A DNA stretch of 64,000 nucleotides from Roseimaritima sediminicola (GTDB lineage Bacteria; Planctomycetota; Planctomycetia; Pirellulales; Pirellulaceae), in the NCBI RefSeq assembly GCF_009618275.1, contig NZ_WIAD01000005.1:62001-126000 (forward strand), read 5' to 3'. Numbering within the stretch: position 1 is the stretch's first letter; each line of letters begins with the position of its first letter. This document shows positions 39,501-46,824 of the stretch, piece by piece. The position numbers and the translations under genes are program-made. The notes below the pieces were generated by a model. The model was given only the letters and a program-made list of their open reading frames with translations, made no database searches and was not told the DNA's origin.

Positions 39501-40509
39501 GAGCGCCGGTTCCGGAGACGAAGTTGAAGTCTGGATTGGCCCCCACATTGGCATCTGCGGCTAGCTGGTCGAACGGTGTGCTTGTGCCATTTCTGGCTTC
39601 TAAGTCGTTGTAATCGACTAAGCCAGCTTGCGGTGAATTACCATCGCCACGGATAACTGGATACCGCGAAAAGGCAATCGACGAGGTCGTGCTGTTTGTG
39701 TTCAAGTAGGACATCACTTCTGAGCGATGCAGCAAGTCGGTAGCGGCAGTTCCCGACCCGTTGGTCAAAGAGTGTCGCAGGCCCAGGTTGTGCCCCGCTT
39801 CATGAGCGATGTTGTTCATTACATTAAAGTTGAATCCGCTGTTGATTCCCGTGAACACAACGGCAACATCATCGTGAGCATTGCTTGCCGCATTGAGGTC
39901 TGAGGTATCCAAGCCGTTAACTGGCGAAGTGCCGCCCCCGCTCGGTCCGTAGATCCTTTCGTTTGGACCACCAGGATCCGCGACGAACTGACCCACGAAA
40001 ATGTAAGCATCTTTGAAAGCAGCATTGCCACCTCGAAGTGTGGTAACCACGTCCGCCATACCAGTGGCGGCGGCTACGTTTCGTCCATCCGCGGTGGCCT
40101 GGGCTGCGGCTGTTAGTTCAACAACCTGTACATCGAGAGGCAGGTAAGCGCGGCGCACGCTAGCCATCATGGCCTCCCGTTCTGCCGCCGTAAGCGTAGG
40201 GGCCATGATGTCCAGCGCTGTTCCGGCATTGAATCCGCTGGAATCCTCTAACTGCGGCCCGAGGATCCTGTTGCCCGGAGTGGGATCATTGGCGACGTCC
40301 CGAAATGCGCCTTGCGTTGTGGATAGCACACCGTTTGGGAAACTGTCACCGAAATCGACAAACATGTATGCCGTCAACAACCGGCGGTCTTCCAGGGTTT
40401 CGTGCCCGAGCAAACGCTGGCGGAGGGTGTTGCGGCGGGCGGCCTTGCGGGTTTCGTTGCGGCGGGAGTGCTGGTTGCGCGCGGCGCCGAAGATTTTGCG
40501 AATGCTCAT
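24535..40509 (-). CDS. Giant 5,324-residue surface protein: metzincin-like, RTX, VWA, CHRD, dockerin
   Basis: The ATG at 40509 has AGGA eight bases upstream. The N-terminus is basic and carries LEDRRLLTA (39-47), the motif typical of large secreted planctomycete proteins in place of a classical signal peptide. HEAGHNLGLRH (236-246) followed by SEVMSYLN matches the HExxHxxGxxH zinc site and Met-turn of metzincin proteases. Residues about 300-3600 are repeated Asp/Gly/Thr-rich beta modules with RTX-type nonapeptides near 2010-2036 and 3436-3490 (GGSGNDTISGLGGDDTIDGG). A VWA domain with a MIDAS motif (DVSGS) starts near 3630, a pre-peptidase C-like domain is at about 4150-4285, CHRD at 4290-4427, Ig-like modules at about 4580-4740, FG-GAP/VCBS-like repeats at 5000-5170 and a dockerin-like pair at 5200-5275. 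An acidic tail ends it. Role: probably Ca2+-dependent surface adhesion with possible proteolysis (inference). Confidence 0.92.
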   Translation of the reverse strand: MSIRKIFGAARNQHSRRNETRKAARRNTLRQRLLGHETLEDRRLLTAYMFVDFGDSFPNGVLSTTQGAFRDVANDPTPGNRILGPQLEDSSGFNAGTALDIMAPTLTAAEREAMMASVRRAYLPLDVQVVELTAAAQATADGRNVAAATGMADVVTTLRGGNAAFKDAYIFVGQFVADPGGPNERIYGPSGGGTSPVNGLDTSDLNAASNAHDDVAVVFTGINSGFNFNVMNNIAHEAGHNLGLRHSLTNGSGTAATDLLHRSEVMSYLNTNSTTSSIAFSRYPVIRGDGNSPQAGLVDYNDLEARNGTSTPFDQLAADANVGANPDFNFVSGTGAHDVITITRNGAMADVSVTAFEESTYTTAITVPGLGGTSYNYSIPLDKPILVYGGTSDDNIEIVGDLGVDIIVDGMLGTDNLSIDAGGAAVGNYVPNGFAMGGVDQTNFFGNSQVTDFGGQLSYGSTQITFGNFELSSEVVIDDVGTFRVSGGNGVDSLRVDRSGAATRVQGTTNGGTGVVPVLATNTIVLDVETMGGDDTLTVDYVNGNPMPAGGITYDGGGQTNGDTLIVNDGTFTTIRSGYTNANDGSVNLDGDVITYTGLEPVLLNVGTVANAIFNLPAGVNPDVLLGDDTATNFPGNGLATANTSAIDGSTFEYTSFTNPTTSLTVNGNTSADTISMINLDAGWTAPTINLNGDSSADEIRVAATPAGTTTNVDTESGVPLDLLIVGAIVGSGGNTATAFAQFNTGVSTLDFILGDINVDDAGTVGELYVDDSGDTDADVVTFTNAEIIGAAPATIGYDTNGDVNIIQLALGTGSDTIDVQGTGADEFSGGRTTIFGNSGEEVFTIDGDGLSGRNTFQGNQGNDSFELNITTELGSAAASYSPLSNLMIEGNAPGLDSENRDRLTINDDSAAARSFTYDYLGSAGDLDLRDGFSIPVGVRTMETLVFNSLGPDNDLVTIEGTSADDDLTVALRDSDRAALVFLGGSPYVSLPPESIGGSLPGVAGGGTGPDLSIHGIGPAGIELDGTGNTGTVGQGNRAIVYAASEMDLMTGGTLDYFGFGPGVLVPGFGAGDAFDDIETNTAIADGVRVTNNANGPLVDVRLAAASFVQVGPATSSQRAALIVNGGDEAMAQPNGVADDFTALPSPDFHIQLNGNLPGLAFGPNGLPVGDRLTLASPGSLNVFSDKATPPLVTTTFGADVFGIRDSSIEQVVLTPGNGKLNLVGDNNEPAVDQNDNFVVVGRNIDFPGDADGGTGEGTLEINGSTPRLFNDVTHLNAFGDDQNPPPGTPSAGNDIDTFEITPYADDTPRGWGIDVFFDEGNPTGVDGAQTDLIIYNTALVGGMVSEHIEVKPSGPDNGEIVVTNSSDGSLIVDIDYVGNTDIVINDNDGFLNDTDTVTLHGTDGTTPQTSGNENVLVDFDTTNPLIVPAVRVFDADTSAILYQVRTITGIETVNFDLGDGNDDLRFVGPASNVTPGFDTVPVRHINYRGGSGDDRLLLGFLASEQSGVSIDFDGGSGRDSIDASGTPTVPASLLEYTIGHDEGSGQIVASTGAAPPLLIDFENLEPITWTANTANLVINANDADNAISYSQGPTATLGRVAIDGFELMNFANATALTINALGGSDEISLNNSIVPTGLASITVNGGAPSAGSDSVEIIGTPADDTFAYTPTAANGGIVTQGGAIAMAYLLSDVESLAMDGVGQAASDAMTVTTTNATITPGSDPGTGVVDPVSAIGEPLLSATYAGMEAATVTGTTAVIQGTAEDDTIDVSAAGIVTVTNELGFANTVDVSAFTAIVINALGGDDAITVAPSALAVTVIGGDNGTGSDTLDFAGTGGAVTLDLTAKTLTEAGLGAVAYTGIEHVNVDTAGGAFAVTGTADNDIFSVTPLGAGNDGRFTHNLSPGIAFTYDGATTVNFADVAGGGGTDTIELHGDEVVDTVTATASTITIDGSTVTLGAGLEALKLHTLGGDDDINLTGFTNGGAAMNVEIHAGIGNDTVRGSDLDDVIYGGAGNDILMGGLGSDTQHGEDGRDIFGNPGLAPNGVADDPGTDYNFGGAGDDNFIWEPGDGTDFNQGGNDGADVFRFFGSAGANAFRLVPGGTPTHFNAFIGGTLIDNHGVEDVIVQGRGGTDSYLVGDLFTTEVINVRIDLDGADAEAVRIEGRHTADTLQVTPDGTRLSVQGLSYDVALDDATTADRLTIASNAGGDTIHVNQGVETLITTELFAGAGDDTLSGWFNRASGEDGNDAFVGAPIDQSMDGGDGDDSFIGNGGTDAVGAGAGMIGDAIHVPGTPGDDAIDISLNPAGHLVVTVNGDTTVYTDFVGGSIDTSGIDRIVVEGGLGDDTLTVDSVNGAIPIAIHYDGDQDFDALTLLGGMATSSTYSPGPNPGQGLSEITIGGVTQTVSFTGLEPVIDLVGGPLVVNANPADNAITYDQSPNNAAWGRVTIDRLESIEFANKTTLTINAGAGDDAISLNNPATPTGLTGITVNGGDPTSGSDRVIVSGTTGPDVIDFAPSSDNDAIITGAGPVAITLDTIESALIDGQGDGDILTYTSPAGGDNLVYQPAATPDAGTIRGHSQAGVPFVSFMPLAFAGLDADGLVTILDAGGGRNDSVEIRGTSDNDVFDLAASGVLVITDSDANRHTVPIDLSASGAVLLHGLSGDDLFNIPGDHLFPGVFGGPGILVEGGNPGSGSDVLNFTGAGATVTVDLGLQTVAEAGFGAVAYSGIETLNADAGGVGLNVVATGEDDDVTVTVLDANSGRLEHGYTMNRLGQPLADPAAPLVRYTNTGASAINVDLAGGEDTLNVVGNALAQTFDVDVTTGTVAIDDAPLAGNDGTVTYVNNESLGVFGLEGDDTFDVTPGQIPVFIDGGDPVGSSAGDTINVDAGGAAVTLESGPENDEGGILVAGSARISYDHIEALAAVAAMKALILGTNADDDITVIARDASTYALADGVQDFTVSVNAGPMVLFLDTPELYVDAAAGDDDIVLRTPAPNDASWDVDVYVAGGAPSDGEPGDGDRLVLETPGTDTILYTPTGSDTGTLLIDDNNDGLDDGVNGGADSLITIGPFNVVCPGLDYTSDPGGVERLEYDGEAAGDSFSIVAPAGDDTITHTPGNGFDEGSLRVNTTLAVHYQNLGSGAALTVSDTGGTDNLVAHGTASDDVFDVAATSGAISLVTPSTTFLALTQTGVENLKLDGLDGNDRFNINAPQPYAGVDVFGGGPGGSDVLTVVGAAGTDEEFTVTPAFDRGDGQVDVAGGGALAIPYVGIEHVLLQANGGDTDNLTVNEDASDNQWTVDAGPIFGDRIQIDDRESIDFVGFNDVTLDNGFGSDVFSIHPTNLVGLDNELIVRSAGNSQDVLCVVGTEADDSFTSDTDTITLDGIDVTAGDTGFAEVRVESLGGNDSITLALDLAGVRKVIDAGAGDDNVDASAMQDATIFGGLGDDILVGSPLADLIFGGSGNDTISGLGGDDTIDGGDGNDTITGGTGSDRVFGGADADRLIWNQGDGSDLNEGGTGNDVVVFNGATAAEVAVEDFTLSAQTPALDSVRILLDRTQGGVQLDIGSVEQIDIVGGTGVENVQVNELTHTDLQILNVDNGPDGDTESIRVEGRGIADDLAVIGQPGGLILGNQPDVVFVIDVSGSTSSGFAGTPVGDLNGDGTSDTILDAEIAGFIRLNQELIARGLGTVADVSIVAFNSTGTAIDLDPVAPGVQTSTTPSADADADGVLDVEQALSGLVSGGGTDFENALDAAISTFTTLGTTPGNGNMIFLSDGDGGGGTADEVATLSGMGVNIKAYGVGTGSSLPNLQIIDPAAFQFTTTDELITALGGGAGGVGAVALSGPIKVTGLQYDVNILRSNTTDADSLTVDGNQGDDLIEVEDGVEAVIVTTLEGGLGDDHLSGAFNTADGGDGDDFLRGSTGDQLFFGGTGEDTMVGGPGADTFDGGMGFDTILVEGFASDDRIDVRQDDATTLRHEVGNTINGFDGVLGGGGTETDTLVINTVEQVRIVAGEGDDTIRVAHDDALVAAGVAADMLRITVEGGAPGASDRLTVVDDGDGDTTVQRLGQTDGEGSFTMYAYQGGNPANPIIPLPPVVYSDVEYASLHPVLPVTGGTGDDGNGRLFVFKYDPFEQNQSLPTATFLGADSALNLDPNIDPGVDAEFGTPGDEDWYRVVAERTGTLDFQVYFHQQGALANGRAGLPGAGDLDIAVFDADGLVNGVPLAIAGSGAFGTNDTDDDERVRIPAVAGQTYYLRVVGAGLPAGDNLNASGAINAYNVSVVNDAPATPFDLELADNLTILTGDQEVPAVATNANGTANFQYDAAANTFDLDLFVAGLELADTTDDPELLFAHIHRGAVGANGPVIVTLSAGVGGWVQEPSGIRLRLDDAPFSGAAADIAALLAGDTYINVHSTANPGGEVRGQIAIQNVLGVSDSGRSQFDNVTQDNTPTILLRLDDALLLNDLPGNAAGTPGAAPPDEVISIPHIASTAASPVGLPAGYRVAIYDETDTHNPVLLGFAQPIAGLNGVYSFTFTTPLAEGSHFISSRVQMIDPADNDADNGTTTPATGFGPRSVSMEIIVDTATPPVSFGDAAVAGDGLHPDSDSGDAALPATLVDRITNDTTPTFFGRAEANSIVRLYVDIDGNSVISPPDVLIGQTVAVPTDGTNQSPNGEWQITSTVNMNDPNRLGVLGVDGDRKILVQAEDQAGNLSGNGLAFELDIFIDTRGPQVTDVFITDRPDFDIFTLKPDSPEPTPRVDSLTINVQDLPDRVAAFLYPAISNLAVVPNVLPLGLVTLVGDHSGVIAATSVTFTSDGDLNAPGVQPLVPGNPATGFITMQFAQPLPDDRFTLTLLDSIIDPAGNALDGESNAAEPVGTPLFPSGDGLAGGDFVARFTVDSRPEVGVWSQELVYVDINGNMVWDPEGEDNDATNRDFIYHFGTTTDAYFAGNFAAAGAATASGFDKMGTFGRFNGQYEFFIDTDDDGIGDTVGAMFFQVNVLPVAGDFDPAHPGDEIGGFDGQNWYLDVNGDNMIDGTERFATELRGIPVVGDFNGDGNDDLATFNNDTGQFQFDLDRDGTVDDTLSFFFSGFGEKPVAGDVNLDGIDDIVLWVPNRDGQLPQQSGEFHFLASDNPPAFGALPVMPPAVNALPSDVFDDYSPAPLGNDLISQFGDEFALPILGNFDPPVGDVTPLDTTGWFTNLDNPLDVDGSGDVTPYDALLVVNALNRGITSAQPSQALRVQQAFDGHFLDVDGNRRIDPTDVLQIINDLNRRSRGGQGEGGQAEAAVGTAASYAAAVDAVFADDEDEDELLLDWADNDALRSTL

Positions 40510-40995
40510 GGCACGGTCCTGGTGATCAGCTTGGTGTTGGAAAGAGAAGAAAAGACGTTCGGCGGGTGATCGACCGACCGGACTTAACCGCTGTCACGCC
40601 ACAAGGGCTCGACGCGTGCATGGCAACCGCAAACCAGCGTTGCCTGAGAGATATTGGGCCCGAAGGGCTTGGGCTCAGAGCGGAGCCGCAAAGAAGAAGA
40701 CGGCGAAGGCCGCGCTGGCTGGTCGTCGAGCGTCCCTGTACCGGTTCGGAGGGACGCGGTGGGGCCCGGCAGGAGCGCCGGGGGGATCGTTCGGCCCGGC
40801 CACCGAACCGAGGGTTCGCTGCCAAACAACTGACGACGCTGCGTCATGTGATTCCCCCAGGTTGTAGGTCGCCTTCCAGTCTTCCGAGGTGTCAATATCG
40901 GTAGAATAGGCAACGCCTGAGGGGGTTGCAACGAATATGAGGGGGATTCACCCAGAATTCGGGAACTTTCTTGACCTTCGCTGCAGCCACGAAAA
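40510..40995. other. Intergenic region upstream of the giant gene
   Basis: About 490 bases without a credible gene. It holds the leader of the giant gene and a promoter candidate at 40903-40931. Short frames here have no homology signals. Confidence 0.5.
40903..40931 (-). promoter_or_regulatory. Candidate promoter of the giant gene
   Basis: On the minus strand TTGCAA (40926-40931) and TATTCT (40903-40908) are 17 bases apart. This would give a leader of nearly 390 bases, which is long, so support is modest. Confidence 0.3.
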
Positions 40996-41025
40996 AAGGC
41001 GGCCGACTGAAAAGTCGGCCGCCTT
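40989..41025 (-). terminator. Rho-independent terminator of the outer-membrane protein gene
   Basis: AAGGCGGCCGACT (40996-41008) and AGTCGGCCGCCTT (41013-41025) form a perfect 13-bp stem with a four-base loop. On the minus strand it is followed by a run of T. It lies 50 bases after the stop at 41076. Confidence 0.92.
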
Positions 41026-41075
41026 GGCGGTTGATCAGGGAGATGATCGGAGTGAAGTGTTCGCGAAGCAGCGAC

Positions 41076-42362
41076 TTAGAACAGCATCGTCAGCCGGGTG
41101 GTCAAGCCGCTGAAGGTGATCGTTTCGTCGACATCCAGCAGGTTGTTGCGGCGGACCGCGTCGACGTAGCCGCGAGTGCTGATCGAGTCGTACCAGCCGC
41201 TCATCAGGTAACCGATCTGGGCCCGCACGCGGCCGCCCTGCTTCTGCCAACCGAGGCCGATTTCGCCTTCCAGGATGGGCGTGGCACGGAAGTCTTCAAA
41301 GTCGTTGCCGACGCGGCCGCCACCGAACTGGTTGACTTGGCGGTAGTTGGCTTTCCATTCACCGGCCAACAAGCTGACCATGCCCTTGCCGTAGCAGAAC
41401 AGGCCGGTCTCGCAGCTGTAGCGTTCGAAGTCCAAGCCGCCGGTGATGCCGAAACCGTCGAAGTCGATGTCGGTGGTGACGGTGGTCAGGCCGGTGGCCA
41501 CCTGCACGGTCTGGGCGCCGATCAGGTTCTGTTCCATGTTGCCGTAGCGAACGCCGCCCGACCAGTTCAGGGCCATGGTGTTGCTGCGTTTCCAGAGGTG
41601 ACGGTAGTTGACGTCCAGCGTCTGGAAGCTCATGTCGTGCTGAGCCGAAGCCTGCAGGCTGGCCGCTCCGGTGGTCAGCAGGCTGGGATGCAGGATTTGC
41701 GAATTGAGGACGTTGGTGCCGGTGGCGTTCAGCGTATCGGTGTCGCTGCCGCTCCAGTAGCTATAGCCCACGTGCAGGCTGCTGCACTGGCTGGCCGCCA
41801 GCGAAGCACCGACGCGGAAGCCGGCTTCGGCGTCCAGGTCGACGATTCCCAGCGGGCCGGTGGGCGTGTCGGCGGCCGTCGGTCCGGTGTATTCGGCGGC
41901 GTGGATGATGTCGCTGCTACCGGCGGTCAGCAGCAGGAATTCGCCGTAGGCGCTGTTGCGGTGCGCCCACCAGGGTTGCGGGCAGCGATCGGTTTCGCAC
42001 AGCCCACCCAGCAGGGAACCGCTGCGCTTCGCCCGCCGCTTGAACTTGCGGCCGCCACCGCAGCCGCCATCACACACCGGCGCCCCGCAGCCGCAGCTCT
42101 CGCCGTAGTACAGGCCGACGTCGCCGGCAGGGCTCTGCGGCTCGTTGAGCACGTACCCGGCTTCGTGCGAGACCGCTTCGACGCCGCCGTACAGGTGTTG
42201 GTCGATGATCTCCTGGTATGTCTGTTCATCCAGGCGAGCGGCCGCTTCGGTTTGGCCCGGCTCGTCGGCGTGAAGAACGTCAACGGCGCAGGTGCCGCCG
42301 AGGAAAGCCAATCCTGCTGCGGCGACGCCGCGTCCCATACGTGATAGCAAGCTTCTGGACAT
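41076..42362 (-). CDS. Outer-membrane beta-barrel protein (Lpg1974-like)
   Basis: 428 residues from the ATG at 42362 with AAGG upstream; a longer frame to 42416 is possible. The signal peptide is RGVAAAGLAFLGGTCAVDVLHADE. Residues about 80-135 hold a Cys/Gly-rich basic segment (GESCGCGAPVCDGGCGGG, RKFKRRAKRSG). From about 140 the sequence is alternating amphipathic beta strands ending in TTRLTMLF with terminal Phe, the mark of an outer-membrane barrel. Features such as DLDAEAGFRVGASL and YRHLWKRSN are consistent with the Legionella-type pore-forming OMP family common in planctomycetes (family assignment inferred). It is monocistronic with a strong terminator. Confidence 0.8.
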   Translation of the reverse strand: MSRSLLSRMGRGVAAAGLAFLGGTCAVDVLHADEPGQTEAAARLDEQTYQEIIDQHLYGGVEAVSHEAGYVLNEPQSPAGDVGLYYGESCGCGAPVCDGGCGGGRKFKRRAKRSGSLLGGLCETDRCPQPWWAHRNSAYGEFLLLTAGSSDIIHAAEYTGPTAADTPTGPLGIVDLDAEAGFRVGASLAASQCSSLHVGYSYWSGSDTDTLNATGTNVLNSQILHPSLLTTGAASLQASAQHDMSFQTLDVNYRHLWKRSNTMALNWSGGVRYGNMEQNLIGAQTVQVATGLTTVTTDIDFDGFGITGGLDFERYSCETGLFCYGKGMVSLLAGEWKANYRQVNQFGGGRVGNDFEDFRATPILEGEIGLGWQKQGGRVRAQIGYLMSGWYDSISTRGYVDAVRRNNLLDVDETITFSGLTTRLTMLF

Positions 42363-42543
42363 CTTGATCGCCTTCTGTAGTTTTATGCGAACGGATCGTC
42401 TGCGGCTGTCAGCCACGATACATCTGGCATTTCCGCGACAACTGGGATACTCCCCTTTTCAGGGTTATTAGATCGACCCGCGGGGAACGAAATTCCGCGA
42501 TTAATCGAACCACCCGGACGTCCTTCGCAATCGTTACAGATTC

Positions 42544-43113
42544 TCACTGCAGGGCGATCGTGTCCATCACGTGGTAGCTGGGCCCGTGTTTGTCCAGATA
42601 ACTGGCGTAGACGCAAACCTCTCGGGCCTGCATCCAGCCCAGGTCGCGTGAGGCGTTTTCGGCCAGCCGCTGGGCCAGCTGCTCCGGATGGCGGCCGCCG
42701 CGGCGGGTACGGCCGAGCGTCAGGTGGGGCATCCAGTCGCGCGGCTCGCGCTTGAAACCCAAGGCCGCGAATTCTTCCTCGAGCTCCGCGACCAGCTGCG
42801 CAAATACTTCGCCGCCGCTCTCGATCCCGGCCCACACAACACGGGGCCGCCGAGCATCGGGAAAGCCGCCCGCGCCGACCAAGTGCAGCGGCGTGACCGG
42901 AACGTGCTGACAGCAACGACGAACCACCTGACAAACCCGAGGGATCATCGTGTTGTCGACGTCGCCCAGGAACTTCAGCGTCAGGTGCAGGTTGTCCAGC
43001 GGCACCCAGCGGACGCCGTCCCCCTGGTCTTGAAGTTTGCGAACCAGTTCCTTGGCGGCTTTCTGAACATTGGGTTCCATGGGAACCGCAATAAAGGTAC
43101 GAATGTCTTTCAT
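42544..43113 (-). CDS. thpR: RNA 2',3'-cyclic phosphodiesterase (LigT family)
   Basis: 189 residues from the ATG at 43113; the frame is open to 43428 but the MKDIRTFIAVPM start is typical. The two HxTx motifs of the 2H phosphoesterase fold are intact: HLTLKF at His43 and HLTLGRTRRGGRHP at His130. The length is normal. The enzyme opens 2',3'-cyclic phosphates to 2'-phosphates on RNA ends. It is divergently arranged with the YheT-type hydrolase gene, with 81 bases between starts. Confidence 0.93.
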   Translation of the reverse strand: MKDIRTFIAVPMEPNVQKAAKELVRKLQDQGDGVRWVPLDNLHLTLKFLGDVDNTMIPRVCQVVRRCCQHVPVTPLHLVGAGGFPDARRPRVVWAGIESGGEVFAQLVAELEEEFAALGFKREPRDWMPHLTLGRTRRGGRHPEQLAQRLAENASRDLGWMQAREVCVYASYLDKHGPSYHVMDTIALQ

Positions 43114-43194
43114 GCCCGTACTATTGCCGGGCCAGCCGATCCATACAAGCGCCCGCGGCCCGGCTGTTCTCTCCCTTTCGGTGACAATCCTCGC

Positions 43195-44208
43195 ATGGCT
43201 TCGACCTCTTTCCCCGTGCCGTTTCGCCCGCCCTGGCTGTGGGCCGGCGGACACCGGCAAACGATCCTGGCGGCCCTCGAGCGACCTCCGGCGACGACCT
43301 ACCGGGCGGTCGCCACGCCGCTCGAAACCCGCGACGGCGACTGGTTGGTGCTGCACGACGACCGGCCCGACCGCTGGCAACCGGGCGATCCGACGCTGTT
43401 GCTCCTGCACGGCCTGTGCGGTTGCCACGCGGCCGGCTACATGATCCGCTGGGCCGAACGCTTTACGCGGGCGGGCGTGCGCACGTTTCGGCTGGACATG
43501 CGAGGCTGTGGCGCGGCGTTCGAACGCTCCCGCCAGTTAACCCACGCCGGCCGCAGTGACGACGTGGTCGACGCCCTCGACGAGATCGCTCGGCAGACCG
43601 GGTCCGGACCGCTGTGGGCGCTGGGCGTGTCGATGGGCGGCAACCAATTGCTGCGGGCCTGCGGCCGCGGCGACGCGAGCGAGGCGAAGGCATCGAGCGG
43701 CTCGAGCAGTCCGGGACTGCAGCGACTATGCCGCGTGGCGGCAATCGCCCCCCCGATCGATCTGCCCTGCTGCAGCGAGAACATGCAGCGGATAAGCCTG
43801 CGGCCTTACAACTGGTACTTCATCCGGGCGCTGCTGCGCCGGGTGCCGCCGAAGGTGCAGGCCAGTACCGAATTTCGTCAGCTGTCGCTGGACCGGTTGC
43901 CGCGGACACTGCGTGAATTGGACGGGCGGGTCACGGCGCCGCTGGGCGGCTTTGCCGACGTCGACGATTATTACCGCACCGCCTCCTCGGCGCCCTACCT
44001 GTCGCAGCTGCGGCGGCCCACATTAATTGTCGCCGCCGAAGACGACCCGATCGTGCCGGTGGAGATGTTTCGCAGGCGGCCGTTGTCCGAGCAGGTGGTC
44101 ACCACGATCACCCGCCGCGGCGGCCACGCCGCCTACATCGCCCGCGACCGCACGCGGTGGCTGGACGAGACGCTGATGACATGGTTTCAGCAGGCAGCCG
44201 TGACATAG
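43195..44208 (+). CDS. YheT-type alpha/beta hydrolase
   Basis: 337 residues from the ATG at 43195 (a GTG at 43181 is out of frame, and a longer frame is a shadow of thpR). Family features are WAGGHRQTILAAL near the N-terminus, the oxyanion region LLLLHGLCGCHAAGYM, the nucleophile elbow GVSMGG with Ser146, an acid in AAEDDPIVP (Asp283) and His311 in RRGGHAAYI. These are the catalytic triad of the COG0429/YheT group, thought to be esterases of unknown substrate. The TAG stop lies inside a TAGCCCGAGGGGCGGCA repeat that follows. Confidence 0.93.
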   Translation: MASTSFPVPFRPPWLWAGGHRQTILAALERPPATTYRAVATPLETRDGDWLVLHDDRPDRWQPGDPTLLLLHGLCGCHAAGYMIRWAERFTRAGVRTFRLDMRGCGAAFERSRQLTHAGRSDDVVDALDEIARQTGSGPLWALGVSMGGNQLLRACGRGDASEAKASSGSSSPGLQRLCRVAAIAPPIDLPCCSENMQRISLRPYNWYFIRALLRRVPPKVQASTEFRQLSLDRLPRTLRELDGRVTAPLGGFADVDDYYRTASSAPYLSQLRRPTLIVAAEDDPIVPVEMFRRRPLSEQVVTTITRRGGHAAYIARDRTRWLDETLMTWFQQAAVT

Positions 44209-44474
44209 CCCGAGGGGCGGCAGAGCCTTGGCCGAGGCCGGTCAGCCCCCGGGTATCAACCAGCAAAACAGTTCACAGCCTCGTCGAGCGATCGCAGGCG
44301 ATTGCCAGTTGCGAAGCAACGACCGTCGATAGGCTGGGATGCCAATCTCAGGTCAGCGATACCCCGCGCCACCTGCCGTCGCTCCGCGACTCCCGGCATG
44401 TTCTGAGGGCGTCCTACCTCGGATTGGCATCCGAGGCTATCAACTGCCATCGCTTCGCGATTCAGCGCCGCTGG

Positions 44475-44525
<51 letters not shown>

Positions 44526-44717
44526 ACGCGTGCACCGTGACCGTTCGAGTTCGGGGGGCGGCAGAGCCTTTGCCGAGGGCGGTCAGTCCCCGGGTATCAA
44601 CCAGCAAAACAGTTCACAGCCTCGTCGAGCGATCGCAGGCGATTGCCAGTTGCGAAGCAACGACCGTCGATAGCCTGGGATGCCAATCCCAGGTCAGCGA
44701 TACCCCACGCCATTGAA

Positions 44718-44769
44718 AGTCGCGGAGCGACGGCAGGTGGCTAAGGCCACCTGCCGTCGCTCCGCGACT
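44718..44769. repeat. Perfect 24-bp inverted repeat with four-base loop
   Basis: The left arm 44718-44741 starts AGTCGCGGAGCGACGGCAGG and the right arm 44746-44769 is its exact complement. The loop is TAAG. It has no T-tract, so it is a palindrome of the repeat block and not an obvious terminator. Confidence 0.93.
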
Positions 44770-44956
44770 CTCGACATGTTTTGAGGGCGTCCTACCTCGG
44801 ATTGGCATCCGAGGCTATCAACTGCCATCGCTTCGCGATTCAGCGCCGCTGGCGTCCTCGTCCTCGTACGCGTGTACCGTGACCATTCGAGTTCGGGTAC
44901 CGCTGCGCTGAGTTCGAGGGGCGGCCGAGCCTTTGCCGCGGCAAAGACGCGTTCGC

Positions 44957-46678
<1,722 letters not shown>

Positions 46679-46754
46679 CCGTGGTTCCTGTACAGGTTGT
46701 GTTTGGAGCGGAAAGGCAGGGAAGGGTGTCGATGGGAATCCCCCTCACCCCCGA

Positions 46755-46810
46755 CCCCTCTCCCCCGAATTCTGGCTCGCTTAGGCTCGCCAGAATTCGG
46801 GGGAGAGGGG
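46755..46810. repeat. 21-bp perfect inverted repeat between glnS and the cytochrome gene
   Basis: Arms 46755-46775 and 46790-46810 (core CTCCCCCGAATTCTGG and complement) have a 14-base spacer containing CTCGCTTAGGCTCG. It lies just after the cytochrome gene stop and could form a strong hairpin, but there is no T-tract. Confidence 0.9.
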
Positions 46811-46824
46811 AGAAATCGGTTGGG

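Noticed and set aside
46755-46810. Insertion-sequence end
   Set aside because: A single palindrome without a transposase or target duplication; it better fits an intergenic hairpin repeat.
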